Source of the DNA: Halalkalibacter krulwichiae
GTDB taxonomy: Bacteria > Bacillota > Bacilli > Bacillales > Bacillaceae_D
Length of the DNA stretch: 64,000 nt
Assembly (NCBI RefSeq): GCF_002109385.1
Contig: NZ_CP020814.1
Coordinates: 1,759,501-1,823,500 of the forward strand
Reading direction: 5' to 3'
The notes under the pieces: model-generated
The model's database searches: none
What the model saw: only the letters and a program-made list of their open reading frames with translations
What the model was told of the DNA's origin: nothing
Part shown: positions 18,539-28,607 of the stretch, in pieces
Layout: every line of letters begins with the position of its first letter
How positions within the stretch are numbered: position 1 is the first letter of the stretch
Translations under genes and position numbers: made by a program

Positions 18539-21040
18539 ATGGATGTAATTGATTCGTTAAAGGAAAAGATTCAACAAGAAAAAGAGAAGAAAGGGAGAGC
18601 GATTGTTTTTTGGTACGATCCAGCGATGCAAGTTTCATTAGCTGAACTACAAGAATCGTTAAAAGATGAAGAGGTTGTAGTTCGTGAGTTAACGGAAAAT
18701 AATTTCTTTACGACTAAAGTAGAGCTTGAGATCAAACAGCCTAAGCAATCATATTTATTATATGCACCGTTCCCACAGCCGAAGGAACAGCATAATTATT
18801 TACTTGATATTTTATTATATAGTGCAGAGTTTAAAGCGGATGAAGTAGCAGTATTAGCAGAACGATTAGGGGTTAAAGATAACGTTCTTCGTCCGATGAT
18901 GGAGCAATACCCATTATTTTTCCGTAGTGCTAAGCGAAAAGAAAGGCTTGGTCGTTTCGTATCGCAGCAATCCGATGTACGGGATTTAGAAATTGCAATG
19001 GTGGCAGTACTCGTTAACTCTCCATCACCTACTATTTCTAGAATTACAAGAAGTCTTTTGGTTGCTGGGATTGAAGAGGAAAATAATAAGTACATAGGTG
19101 ATGTTAAGAAATACTTTTTACTTGAACGAATGTACGAACTAATTCAGCAGTATTTCGGTATTTCTATTCAAATTCATGAAAATCCCCTTACATACATACT
19201 TGAAGTCATGTTATATCAACACGTGAAACGAGATGCGTTGTTGTCTGCAAATTCATTAGATGAACAGTATCCATCTACATTACCAAATGTTTGTGCCATA
19301 CTAGTTGATGATTGGATGCGATCCAGTGAAAAAGAAACATTGGTTCTTGAGCAATACATTAAGGATACAGAGGTAACATTCCAACTTCGTCCGTTATTAA
19401 TCGAGCATGAGTTAGACCAGTTTGAGAAGGTTTCAACTTTCCCGACGATAGATTACTTATTAATTGAAAAGCTTATTGATGAATTAGAGCATGATGTCTC
19501 AAATGTGAAGGAATGGCAAAAACGTCTTCTCTACAGGAAGGGAACCTATTGGGGAAAGAAGAAGCATATACAACAACTTTATGACGTGTTGTTAGAGGCA
19601 GTTCGTTTCACTGATAGAAAGTCATTCCTAAAACAATATGACAGTCGTTCAGAGGTATATGGTCAATATGCCACAAGCTTGCATCTAATTGACCAATCAT
19701 ATCGTCGGTTTATGTTTTATTATACGAAGCTACAATCAAGGGAAATCGTTGATTCATTGGCACAGTCTTTAACCAATTGGTATGAAAACGTATTTTTATT
19801 AAAAATGGCAACAGAAAGTAATTATTTTCTTGAAAACAACGAAAGCACACATGTACCGAAACAACGCACGTTCTTTTCTTCTTCCATTAAGCCAATTCTT
19901 GATAAAGAACAAACAAGGGTGTTTGTCATTATTTCAGATGCCTTACGTTATGAGGCAGGGGCAGAATTAAGTGAACGGTTAAACAAACGAATTAATGGAC
20001 AAGCATCTGTTTCACCATTATTTGCTAGTCTACCTTCTTACACACAGCTTGGCATGGCGTCGTTACTACCAAATCGTCGTTTTTCGATTGACAAGAAGTT
20101 CGTGTACACTGATGAACATTCAACAAGTGGCTTAGTGAATCGCAATAAAATTCTACAGCAAGCTCATCCTGATGCTAGTGCATATCATTTGAATGATTTA
20201 CTTGATTGGAAGGGTGAGGCAAACGAATATTTAAAAGGCAAACGTCTTGTTTATTTTTATCATGATGTCATTGATGCGACGGGAGATTCAAAGAAATCTG
20301 AACGTGAGACGTACGATGCTGTAGAGAGAGCTCTTGAGGCAATTGAGCGTGCTGTTGACCGTTTATCTGCGTTACAAGCGAAGCGAATTTTTATTACGTC
20401 TGACCACGGATTTTTATTCCAACTAACCAAGGTAGAAGCAGATGCAAAAGTAGAGGCTGTGACTGGTGATGTTGTCGACCAAAGTCGTCGGTATGCAATT
20501 GGTTCTTCTCTTTCTGTTCCAGAAGGAGCGATTAAATTATCTGAAAGTCAAACTCTGTTTGAGAATGCAGAAGTTGTACTTGCTAAAGGGGTTAATCGAT
20601 TTAAAACGGGTGGTGGCTTACAGTTCATTCATGGTGGTGCGATGCCACAAGAAGTGATTACACCTCTTATCGATTATCGAAGAACAGAAATGGCAGAACA
20701 GGTGAACGTAAGTGTTGCGATGCTTGACAAGACGATTACCAACTATCGTATTCCTGTTTCATTCTACCAAGAAGAGAGTATCTCAACTGATTATGTACCA
20801 CGACAATTAAAAATGGCGTTTTATCAAGATGATGAACGTATTTCAAACGAAGTAACCATGACGTTTGATTTAGTGGGTGAAACACAGGAACGTAATCAAA
20901 CGATTCCATTCAACCTTGTCGAGAAGTATTATGCAATTGGTGAGACATGTACGCTAAGAGTCGAAACGATACAAGGGAACAAATCCCAAATTTATAAAGA
21001 GGAACGATTTACTATTCGAATGTATGATGCAATCTATTAA
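18539..21040 (+). CDS. pglZ: BREX phosphatase-fold protein PglZ
   Basis: An 833-aa PglZ with the alkaline-phosphatase-type domain. I take ATG 18539, preceded by GAGGTG; the ATG ten codons earlier has no site. Metal-ligand segments are visible: IISDALRYEAG around residues 466-474 and TSDHGFL around 621-626. The N-terminal half (1-400) is the BREX-specific helical part. PglZ is essential in BREX; it interacts with PglX and has phosphodiesterase-like activity in some studies. A terminator-like hairpin upstream suggests a separate promoter. It ends 27 nt before the helicase gene. Confidence 0.93.
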   Translation: MDVIDSLKEKIQQEKEKKGRAIVFWYDPAMQVSLAELQESLKDEEVVVRELTENNFFTTKVELEIKQPKQSYLLYAPFPQPKEQHNYLLDILLYSAEFKADEVAVLAERLGVKDNVLRPMMEQYPLFFRSAKRKERLGRFVSQQSDVRDLEIAMVAVLVNSPSPTISRITRSLLVAGIEEENNKYIGDVKKYFLLERMYELIQQYFGISIQIHENPLTYILEVMLYQHVKRDALLSANSLDEQYPSTLPNVCAILVDDWMRSSEKETLVLEQYIKDTEVTFQLRPLLIEHELDQFEKVSTFPTIDYLLIEKLIDELEHDVSNVKEWQKRLLYRKGTYWGKKKHIQQLYDVLLEAVRFTDRKSFLKQYDSRSEVYGQYATSLHLIDQSYRRFMFYYTKLQSREIVDSLAQSLTNWYENVFLLKMATESNYFLENNESTHVPKQRTFFSSSIKPILDKEQTRVFVIISDALRYEAGAELSERLNKRINGQASVSPLFASLPSYTQLGMASLLPNRRFSIDKKFVYTDEHSTSGLVNRNKILQQAHPDASAYHLNDLLDWKGEANEYLKGKRLVYFYHDVIDATGDSKKSERETYDAVERALEAIERAVDRLSALQAKRIFITSDHGFLFQLTKVEADAKVEAVTGDVVDQSRRYAIGSSLSVPEGAIKLSESQTLFENAEVVLAKGVNRFKTGGGLQFIHGGAMPQEVITPLIDYRRTEMAEQVNVSVAMLDKTITNYRIPVSFYQEESISTDYVPRQLKMAFYQDDERISNEVTMTFDLVGETQERNQTIPFNLVEKYYAIGETCTLRVETIQGNKSQIYKEERFTIRMYDAIY

Positions 21041-21067
21041 TGCTCATGAAGCTGGTGGAGGGGTAAC

Positions 21068-24000
21068 ATGCTAGATGTTGGTGAAATAGTCAAAGGACCG
21101 TTCTGGTCTGAAATTGTAGAGATAAAAAAATGTGAGCTGATTGATGATGCTTTATATGTTGTTGAAGCAATTGGAAGACAGAGTAGTCAGTTCTATGAGA
21201 CCTACCTCGAAGATTATCAACTAGAGCAATTAGAACGATTGCAACAAAAGACGAATACATCCTTTAATAAAGAACGTCTGCAGCATTATTTACAATATTA
21301 TGTGCTACGAGCAGATGAGAAATATTCAGAGTCTCAGGCACGAGGTAATAATAAAATGATGCCACTACCTCACCAGATAGAAGCCGTTTACAGTCGGATG
21401 CTTCAATCACCGCAAGTTAGATATTTACTTGCGGATGATCCTGGTGCAGGGAAGACAATCATGTCCGGAATGCTTTTACGGGAATTAATGGGTCGTGACA
21501 TGGTTGAACGTGTTCTAATTCTAGTGCCACCTCTTGTCTTAAAGCAGTGGCAGGAAGAGCTTCGTGAAAAGTTCTCAGAGGACTTTGTTATCGTCAATCG
21601 TACCCTTTTAAATAGCGCTGGTGACATGAATCCATTTGAAACACATGATAAGCTACTTGCCTCTCTCTATTGGGCTTCAAGAGAAGAGGTTAAGAACTTA
21701 ATTTTAAAAGCAAACTTTGATCTGGTTATTGTAGATGAAGCACATAAAATGGCAGCCTATACTCATGGTGTGAAAAAGAAGAAGGTTCAAAGGACGAAAA
21801 TGTTTCAATTAGGTGAGACGTTACTTCGCCATACGGAGCATTGCTTACTGCTAACTGCTACACCACATAAAGGAGACAAGGAAAACTTTCGCCATTTGAT
21901 GAGTCTAATTGATCACGATATTTTTTCAAAGTTAAACAGTAGTGAGTCGTTATTTGAAAAGAGTAATCCTTTCGTTATTCGCCGATTAAAAGAGGCGATG
22001 GTAAAGTTTGACGGTACGCCGTTATTCCCTAAGCGAACAACGAAAACGCTTGGTTTCGACCTGAGTAAAGAGGAAATTGAATTGTATGAGGAGGTAACAG
22101 AGTATGTAAGGGAGCACTTTAACCGCGCAAAGCAAAATAATAAGCCGAGCGTGGCCTTTGCAATGATGCTTCTTCAACGACGCCTCAGTTCATCAGTAGA
22201 GGCGATTTATTTATCGTTAGTCCGAAGAAAAGAAAGATTAGAAGAAGTAATGACGCAAGAACGGAAGTCCCATCAGTTAGATATTGACCCGTATGAAGAA
22301 TTGTCACCAGAAGAACAAGAGGAGCTTGAAATGAATGTAGAAGGGGAAACGGATACATTGGACCTAGCTGAACTCCAGCTGGAGATTGATGTACTTAGTC
22401 GTCTTATCAGGAAAACAAATCAAGTTCGTCAAAGTGGCACTGAACGGAAGTATATGGAATTAGAGCGAACATTGTTTGGACCAGATGGACTTCTAGCAAA
22501 AGGGGAAAAAATCCTAATTTTTACTGAATCAAAAGATACGCTATATTTCTTAGAGCAGCGACTTCTTGGACATGTACCAGAAGTGACGAAAATCATTGGA
22601 AACTACTCGATGGACAAACGACGGGAACAAGTAGAAAGATTTCGCAATGAGGCTCAAGTCATGTTGGCAACAGATGCAGGGGGAGAATCGATTAATCTCC
22701 AATTTTGTAACCAAATGATTAATTACGATATTCCTTGGAACCCTAACCGCTTAGAACAAAGGATGGGGCGTATTCATCGTATTGGACAAAAGAATGAAGT
22801 GTTTATTTTCAACTTAGTTGCAACTAATACAAGAGAGGGCGATGTTTTAACTCGCTTACTGACGAAGCTAGAGATGATGCGTGAAGACTTAGGACAAGAG
22901 CTTGTCTATGATTTTATTGGGGATGTCTTAGAAGAACAGTCTGTCGATTTATCCTCATTAATGGAAGAAGCCATTAGTGGACGAGAACACCTTGATGATA
23001 TCATCGCACGTATGGAGAAGACGTTATCAGAAGAACATAAACGATTGTTAGAGCTAACCAAAAATGAACGGGTAGACGAGCAGAGTTTTGATTTACCAGG
23101 AATGAGAAGAGCACACCATGAACGCACAATTACGAGCTTGCCAGCAAGAGTCTATGGTGAATTTGTAGTTAAGCAATTTGAAACGTCTCGTATAAGGTTG
23201 AATGTATCTCACGACCGTAAAATAGCTAGAATTGAGCGATTTCCAAAAAACATTCGTGAATTTGCAAGGAAACAGAAAATCATGATTAATACTGAAGAGT
23301 CTACTCGCTTTGCCCTTCAATCAGGAGCACAAAAAGAAGGTATAGAATTAATAAGGAGCAGTGAGCCTGTCTACAAGTTGTCGATGACATTAGCAGCTAA
23401 CGAAGTACAGCAAATTGTTTTGCCTGTCTGTCTACTTATTGGAAATGTGACTGAGCCTCTAACCGTCGAATTAAGTGAGGTACGTATCGTGGATGGAACA
23501 GGAAGAGAACTTGAGCAAAAGCTCTTATTGTTAGCAAAAAGAGCTGATGGTCGAAGAGTAACGATTAGCCCGTATCTTCTTTTTGAAAGTGAATTACGAT
23601 TAACGAATGCAAATATTTCGGAACAACAGGGCTTTAAAGGAGAAGTGATTCAACAAGCAAGGAAGCTTCTTAGAAGTGTTCAACTAAAACGTGACCATTA
23701 TGTAAACAGAAAAAGTATGTATTTACGTAAAGCTTTTGACGAGCAAATGAACACGCTTCAAGAGCGCCTGCAACAATACGAAAGTAACAACGAAGACAAT
23801 CGAAATAGTGCATTAATTAACCAAACATACACTCAAATAGAAGATTTAGAAGAACGCAGCCGTGAACGCTTGGATGAAATGGAGCGAGAGCGTAGCATTC
23901 AGCTCCGTCCTGTTAAACGACTAGCTCAAATAAGAATTGAACCGCTAACAGAGACTTATCCAAGGCTGATCCCAGAAGATGTGTATCCACTTATCAAACA

Positions 24001-24253
24001 GTACGAGCTTGAAAATGGTAGGGTGAATGTAACTGCACAAAGTGCTTTTGGACTTATTGATTTTACATCAGAAACACCAGATGGGGAGATTCGTCTCATT
24101 CTAGTTACAACTAACATAAATGAGTTATTAAACCACCTTCGAATAGAGGACTATGAACATATAAGGGACAGTGTGTATGTATATGAGCTAGATAGCGATT
24201 CAATTATGGCCGATAAATCATTATCATTGTTAATTAGCGAGTCACTGTTTTAA
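21068..24253 (+). CDS. SNF2-family helicase in the BREX locus (BrxHII-like)
   Basis: A 1,061-aa SF2/SNF2-type DNA translocase; ribosome binding site GGAGGGG before ATG 21068. Motif I (DPGAGKT, residues 124-130), the DEAH box (223-226), motif III (LLTATPH) and C-terminal motifs (GGESINLQ, NRLEQRMGRIHRIGQ) are all present. The last third is charged and partly coiled coil, ending in a small domain (about 985-1061). It lies where type 1 BREX has brxL, and no brxL is in the window. Similar helicases (brxHII, or drmD of DISARM) occur in other BREX types. Likely it uses ATP to move on phage DNA. Name is by analogy. Confidence 0.8.
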   Translation: MLDVGEIVKGPFWSEIVEIKKCELIDDALYVVEAIGRQSSQFYETYLEDYQLEQLERLQQKTNTSFNKERLQHYLQYYVLRADEKYSESQARGNNKMMPLPHQIEAVYSRMLQSPQVRYLLADDPGAGKTIMSGMLLRELMGRDMVERVLILVPPLVLKQWQEELREKFSEDFVIVNRTLLNSAGDMNPFETHDKLLASLYWASREEVKNLILKANFDLVIVDEAHKMAAYTHGVKKKKVQRTKMFQLGETLLRHTEHCLLLTATPHKGDKENFRHLMSLIDHDIFSKLNSSESLFEKSNPFVIRRLKEAMVKFDGTPLFPKRTTKTLGFDLSKEEIELYEEVTEYVREHFNRAKQNNKPSVAFAMMLLQRRLSSSVEAIYLSLVRRKERLEEVMTQERKSHQLDIDPYEELSPEEQEELEMNVEGETDTLDLAELQLEIDVLSRLIRKTNQVRQSGTERKYMELERTLFGPDGLLAKGEKILIFTESKDTLYFLEQRLLGHVPEVTKIIGNYSMDKRREQVERFRNEAQVMLATDAGGESINLQFCNQMINYDIPWNPNRLEQRMGRIHRIGQKNEVFIFNLVATNTREGDVLTRLLTKLEMMREDLGQELVYDFIGDVLEEQSVDLSSLMEEAISGREHLDDIIARMEKTLSEEHKRLLELTKNERVDEQSFDLPGMRRAHHERTITSLPARVYGEFVVKQFETSRIRLNVSHDRKIARIERFPKNIREFARKQKIMINTEESTRFALQSGAQKEGIELIRSSEPVYKLSMTLAANEVQQIVLPVCLLIGNVTEPLTVELSEVRIVDGTGRELEQKLLLLAKRADGRRVTISPYLLFESELRLTNANISEQQGFKGEVIQQARKLLRSVQLKRDHYVNRKSMYLRKAFDEQMNTLQERLQQYESNNEDNRNSALINQTYTQIEDLEERSRERLDEMERERSIQLRPVKRLAQIRIEPLTETYPRLIPEDVYPLIKQYELENGRVNVTAQSAFGLIDFTSETPDGEIRLILVTTNINELLNHLRIEDYEHIRDSVYVYELDSDSIMADKSLSLLISESLF

Positions 24254-24314
24254 ATAAGGCTCTGATCACTAAGCGTAGAAATTATATAATCGGTATAATA
24301 GGAGGATTTAACTC

Positions 24315-24530
24315 ATGGCTGAACTAAAGTTCGAAATCACTGAACAGATTGCGGTATTGTCTGAATCTCCGAAAGGATGGACGAAAGAATTGAATCTCAT
24401 TAGCTGGAACGGCCGTGAGCCGAAGTACGACATTCGTGACTGGGATCCGAACCATGAGAAGATGGGGAAGGGTGTTACCTTGAGCAATGAAGAATTACTA
24501 AAACTAAAGGAATCATTAACAAGGGTTTAG
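24315..24530 (+). CDS. PC4/YdbC-family ssDNA-binding protein
   Basis: A 71-aa protein with ribosome binding site AGGAGG before ATG 24315. The pattern matches the YdbC/PC4 fold: FEITEQIAVLSESPKGWTKE, then LNLISWNGREPKYDIRDWDP, then KMGKGVTLSNEELLKLKE. YdbC-type homodimers bind single-stranded DNA with little sequence preference. It follows the helicase by 61 nt; TATAAT-like boxes at 24285-24299 may give it a promoter of its own. Its place as the last gene before a terminator suggests it belongs to the BREX unit, perhaps handling ssDNA made by the helicase; this is inference. Confidence 0.8.
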   Translation: MAELKFEITEQIAVLSESPKGWTKELNLISWNGREPKYDIRDWDPNHEKMGKGVTLSNEELLKLKESLTRV

Positions 24531-24550
24531 TAATTCGATAGCCTAATTTG

Positions 24551-24590
24551 ACGAGAGTAACGAATGGATGAAAGTTGCTCTCGTTGTTTA
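24551..24590 (+). terminator. Terminator of the BREX operon
   Basis: The arms ACGAGAGTAAC and GTTGCTCTCGT (one G-T pair) flank a 12-nt loop and are followed by TGTTTATT. Confidence 0.65.
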
Positions 24591-24903
24591 TTATGAATAA
24601 CTTAAAAAGCATCCAATAAAAACATAACTTGACAATTGATAAGTACCTTTCTGAAATAGTTAAAATACTCCAATCTAAAGTGCAATTTTAACCTACCTTT
24701 AAATCCAATAAACACTTTTACTAAGGCGTTCTAAATACTTTCTAAAAGAATTGCAATCTCCATGTATACTTCCTCCCATTATATTTTATGCGAAAATATT
24801 AAATCAAATATTGCATGAGTATTATTATCATATATGGAAAAATAATACTTTATAAATGATATAATAGTCTGAGAAATTACTGTAATAGAAGGGTGTGTGT
24901 TAC
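24591..24903. other. AT-rich intergenic region
   Basis: A -10-like TATAAT (24860-24865) precedes the CoiA-like gene. On the minus strand a strong site (GGGAGGAA) precedes ATG 24763, but the frame stops after 10 codons (TAG at 24733-24731); past that stop the same frame stays open down to about 24,600. This could be a decayed small gene. Confidence 0.4.
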
Positions 24904-26517
24904 TTGGACTCGGCCTACCTGCATAATTCAGTCTTTAACATTGAATTGAAAAGAAGAGAGTTAGAACAACGAAATCTAGCACGTTCCGAAGTTAAACGTT
25001 GGTTCGAGGATAACTACCGTGTTTTTTCAAAGAAGAGTGCATTTACCTGTTTATGCTGCAACAAACCAGTAAATATGAATTTAACTAAAGATGAGGGCAG
25101 ACCATTTTATTTTCGCCGCAATGATGAGAGTGAATGTTCTTACTCTGAAAACACGAAGACTTATGATAAGCATGTTTCTAAACTTGAGGACAAGTCTAAA
25201 AAAGATATTGGTCTTACAATTTTTCGAGAGAAATTAGAAGGTGAGCTGAAGCCTTACAATGTCGAAATTGAGAGAGGGTATCATTACAAAAAGAAGCTCT
25301 CGTTTATTCCAGATTTCATCATAAAGTTTCCTAACTCTGAGGAACACTGGGCGATTGATTATTTTACAGCAATTGACCAAGGTTTAACTTCAGGCAGTTA
25401 CGCTCGTCATTTATCTAAACGAATGAAAACTTATAAAGAAGAAGGTTTTAAGCCCTTTTCATTTGTGGATTATAGTTGGCTTTCTTTTTTAGAAGAGACG
25501 AATAAAGGAACCCTGCTTACTGCTGAAACTTATGTAACTAGTAAAACACATGAAGATTACCAGTGGGATACATTTCTTGAGCAAAATATGCAAGGTAGAT
25601 TACTAGACTTCTTCACGAAAGTTACAGGGGCTACTATGAGAGAATTTAATAGCCGAAGTATTGCTTATGTAGATGTATTTAATAGGCTATGTACAATCTT
25701 TCGCTTTATACCAATAGCACAACATGATCGGAATATCACTTTTTATAAACTATCATCATCTGAAATCCCTCTGGCTCAAGCGTTAGCGATGAATGCTGAC
25801 CACAATCATTTTGTACTTTCAAAAGAGAATGAGGATGATAGGAGAAATGATTTCCTAAATGCACTATTTGAAAAGAAACAACAATTTGAGTTAGAACAAC
25901 AGGGGTTGAGAGAGGAGCAAGGAAGAACTAAAGCAGAGGAAGAAAGAGTTAAACAAGAGGAAAAAAAGCAAAGGTCACGGTTAAGGGCTGAGGCTGCAGA
26001 AATGCAAATGCTAAGACAGAGGGCTGAAGAATTAGAAGACGAACAAGTAGAGAGAGAAATGCAAGAAAGGGCTAGAAGAGCAGCGTTAAGACCTATTGAA
26101 GAACATCCTGAATATTGGAATGAACGGTCTCGTAGGAACTCTAAGTATAGCAATTACACCTATCAACAAAATCCTTCGATAACTACCCATGAGAAAACGG
26201 AGGACAGCATAGAAAAAAAGAAAAAAGAGAAGGTTCGAGATTTATTGTTGTCTCAACCTATTACAGGTGAACTCTATATTGATGGCGATAAAAAGTCTTG
26301 GCGGATTGTAATTTTAAAGTGGATAAACGAAAATCAATCAGGTGATTCGCTAGTTGTTTCATTACAGAAGATTATCAGTCATATGAAAAGTGAAGGCATT
26401 TCTTTCAATCAAAGTGATAAGCTTGTTAAATATACTATAAAACATTTCCTTGAGTTTTATAGGAAGACGATAAAAACAGAATTGAAGAAAATGATTGAAT
26501 TAAACATTAAAGAATAA
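24904..26517 (+). CDS. CoiA-like putative nuclease with coiled coil
   Basis: A 537-aa protein. I take TTG 24904, with GAAGGG 10 nt upstream. Near the N-terminus a zinc-ribbon-like set (Cys 49, 52 and 78, FTCLCCNKP... ECSYSE) is followed by LSFIPDFIIKFPNSEE-HWAIDYFT (residues about 132-155), which resembles the PD-(D/E)XK core of competence protein CoiA; the usual Lys after the second acid is not evident. Residues about 315-410 are a long Glu/Arg/Gln coiled coil, and the C-terminal 100 residues form a separate globular part. It lies between BREX and the Gabija-like genes, so a defence role is likely but unproven. It has its own promoter and stands alone. Confidence 0.6.
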   Translation: MDSAYLHNSVFNIELKRRELEQRNLARSEVKRWFEDNYRVFSKKSAFTCLCCNKPVNMNLTKDEGRPFYFRRNDESECSYSENTKTYDKHVSKLEDKSKKDIGLTIFREKLEGELKPYNVEIERGYHYKKKLSFIPDFIIKFPNSEEHWAIDYFTAIDQGLTSGSYARHLSKRMKTYKEEGFKPFSFVDYSWLSFLEETNKGTLLTAETYVTSKTHEDYQWDTFLEQNMQGRLLDFFTKVTGATMREFNSRSIAYVDVFNRLCTIFRFIPIAQHDRNITFYKLSSSEIPLAQALAMNADHNHFVLSKENEDDRRNDFLNALFEKKQQFELEQQGLREEQGRTKAEEERVKQEEKKQRSRLRAEAAEMQMLRQRAEELEDEQVEREMQERARRAALRPIEEHPEYWNERSRRNSKYSNYTYQQNPSITTHEKTEDSIEKKKKEKVRDLLLSQPITGELYIDGDKKSWRIVILKWINENQSGDSLVVSLQKIISHMKSEGISFNQSDKLVKYTIKHFLEFYRKTIKTELKKMIELNIKE

Positions 26518-26617
26518 CTAATTGTTCTTCAAGTATTGTTAATTATCGAATATAGAAAAATAAAAATTTGGTCAGGTCATAACATTGTGATCCTTATAGG
26601 GTGGAGGGTGTATTACT

Positions 26618-28558
26618 TTGAAAATTACTTCTCTTAAAATTAAAAACTTTAGATGCTTTGGTGAAATAGAAAAGCAAATTAATCTATCAGATATTACAAC
26701 ATTAATTGGTAGCAATAGTTCTGGAAAAACAGCCGCACTTCAGGCGTTGCAGAAGATGTTTGGCATGACGCAGAATGAACGTAGACTTGTAAAAGGGGAC
26801 TTTTATGTTTCTAATGAAGTAGATATTAATGCAATAAAAGAATTGAGTTTATACATAGAAATTAAAATTGAGTTTCCTGAACTAGAGAATGAGGGTAATG
26901 ATGGCGAGTACAGTGTACCTGCATTTTTCTCGCATTTCACTGTAGATTCTTTAGATCAAAAACCATATGTAAGAATGAGATTAGAAGGTAATTGGTATTC
27001 AGATAATACTCCCGATGGTGATATTCAACAAAGGTTGTTTTTTATAAATGTTCCAGATGGTGAGGAAGTTACAGAAGAATCTCTTCTCCCAGTATCTCCA
27101 CATCAACGTTCCAAAATTCAAATGCTTTACGTTCCTGCTATTAGAGAGCCGATAAAACAGTTAAAGAATGCTTCAGGGACCATTCTTTCAAGAATTTTAA
27201 ATAGTATCAGTTGGCCAGAAGATATGAATCAACAAATAAAGGATGAAATGAGTTCAGTTAATGATCTATTCAATAATATTGAAGGGGTAGATGGAATAAA
27301 AGAGATAATAGGGCAACATTGGAAAAAATACCATAGTGACTCACGGTATAATGAGGCTAAACTTGAGTTCAATAGTACTACACTAGAAACGATATTAAGT
27401 AAAATAGAGGTGCAATTTTCACCATCTGTTGAATCTAATCCCTATACCATTGATAAGTTAGGTGACGGGTTACAATCTTTATTTTATTTATCCATTGTAT
27501 CATCTTTATTAGATGTAGAGGGGAAAATTTCAAGAGACTCAGGTGCAGCACTAACTATTTTAGCTGTTGAGGAACCGGAAAATCATATATCTCCACATTT
27601 ACTGGGGAAGGTCGTAGAAAACTTAAATGAGATATCACAAATTAGTAATGCACAAGTTTTATTAACATCTCATAGTGAATCTATAATTAAAAATATTTCA
27701 CCAGAAGATTTATGTCATTTAAGAATTGATAAATCAACAGGATCTACTATTGTAAACAGTATTGAACTACCTAGTAAAAGTGCAGATGCTTACACATATA
27801 TAAAAGAGGCTATTAAAGCATATCCAGAAGTTTACTTTGCAAAACTTGTAGTTCTAGGTGAAGGAGATACTGAAGAGATAATTATACCAAAATTATTACA
27901 AGTAAAAGAAATTTCATCATATGACACAGGAATTTCAATAGTGCCATTAGGTGGAAGACATGTAAATCATATGTGGAGATTACTTAATCAATTAGATATA
28001 CCTCATATAACGTTATTAGATTTAGATTTAGAACGAGGTGGTGGTGGTTGGAGTAGGATTAAGTATGTAATTAAAGAACTAATCGAAAATGGTAAGGATA
28101 GAAATAAATTATTGGAAACTGATGAAGGAATTTTATTAGAAGACGAATTCAATGACATGCACGAGTGGGAAATTAACGTTACCAAAATAACTTCTTGGAT
28201 TGAAAAGTTAGAAAGTTATAATGTCTTTTTTTCAAGTCCAATAGATATTGATTTTCTTATGCTTGAAAGATTTCCGTCTGAATATAAAGAAACAATGAGG
28301 ATAGGCCCTAGATTACCTGATAAGGAGGAAGACCCAGATAATTATAGAAAAAAGGTCACATCATCGATTCAAGCTACACTAAAAAATGAAAATGCTACTG
28401 GCTTTACATATTCGGAGGAACAACATGAATTAATGGTATGGTACAACTCTCTATTTTTAGGTAGAGGTAAACCAAGTACTCATATTGATGCTCTAGCAAA
28501 GATATCCGATAGCGAGTTAATAGAAAGTAAGCGTCAAATAATACACACATTCCATTAG
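26618..28558 (+). CDS. gajA: OLD-family ATPase/TOPRIM nuclease, GajA-like (C-terminus altered by IS66)
   Basis: A 646-residue ABC-ATPase plus TOPRIM nuclease of the OLD family. TTG start with GGAGGG upstream. Walker A GSNSSGKT is at 31-38, Walker B EEPENH at 318-323, the switch His in TSHSES at 350-354. The TOPRIM domain has GEGDTEE (414-420) and DLDLE (468-472). With the UvrD-like gene downstream it forms a Gabija-type pair, in which GajA nicks DNA when nucleotides are depleted. An IS66 copy entered after codon 636: the last ten residues (SKRQIIHTFH) come from the IS end. Without the IS the frame continues 19 codons to TAG at 31024-31026. Core motifs are intact, so activity may survive. Confidence 0.8.
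   Translation: MKITSLKIKNFRCFGEIEKQINLSDITTLIGSNSSGKTAALQALQKMFGMTQNERRLVKGDFYVSNEVDINAIKELSLYIEIKIEFPELENEGNDGEYSVPAFFSHFTVDSLDQKPYVRMRLEGNWYSDNTPDGDIQQRLFFINVPDGEEVTEESLLPVSPHQRSKIQMLYVPAIREPIKQLKNASGTILSRILNSISWPEDMNQQIKDEMSSVNDLFNNIEGVDGIKEIIGQHWKKYHSDSRYNEAKLEFNSTTLETILSKIEVQFSPSVESNPYTIDKLGDGLQSLFYLSIVSSLLDVEGKISRDSGAALTILAVEEPENHISPHLLGKVVENLNEISQISNAQVLLTSHSESIIKNISPEDLCHLRIDKSTGSTIVNSIELPSKSADAYTYIKEAIKAYPEVYFAKLVVLGEGDTEEIIIPKLLQVKEISSYDTGISIVPLGGRHVNHMWRLLNQLDIPHITLLDLDLERGGGGWSRIKYVIKELIENGKDRNKLLETDEGILLEDEFNDMHEWEINVTKITSWIEKLESYNVFFSSPIDIDFLMLERFPSEYKETMRIGPRLPDKEEDPDNYRKKVTSSIQATLKNENATGFTYSEEQHELMVWYNSLFLGRGKPSTHIDALAKISDSELIESKRQIIHTFH
28519..28526. repeat. Target site duplication of IS66 copy 1 (left)
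   Basis: The octamer AATAGAAA is repeated exactly at 30960-30967 on the other side of the element; 8 bp is the IS66 hallmark. Confidence 0.95.
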
Positions 28559-28607
28559 CCCTGGTCCCATGCGATACTCTAATCAATAATGATGAAAGGG
28601 TGTCGCT

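Noticed and set aside
21068..24253. DISARM helicase DrmD instead of a BREX helicase
   Set aside because: No drmA, drmB, drmC or drmMII gene is present, and all neighbours are BREX genes in one operon.
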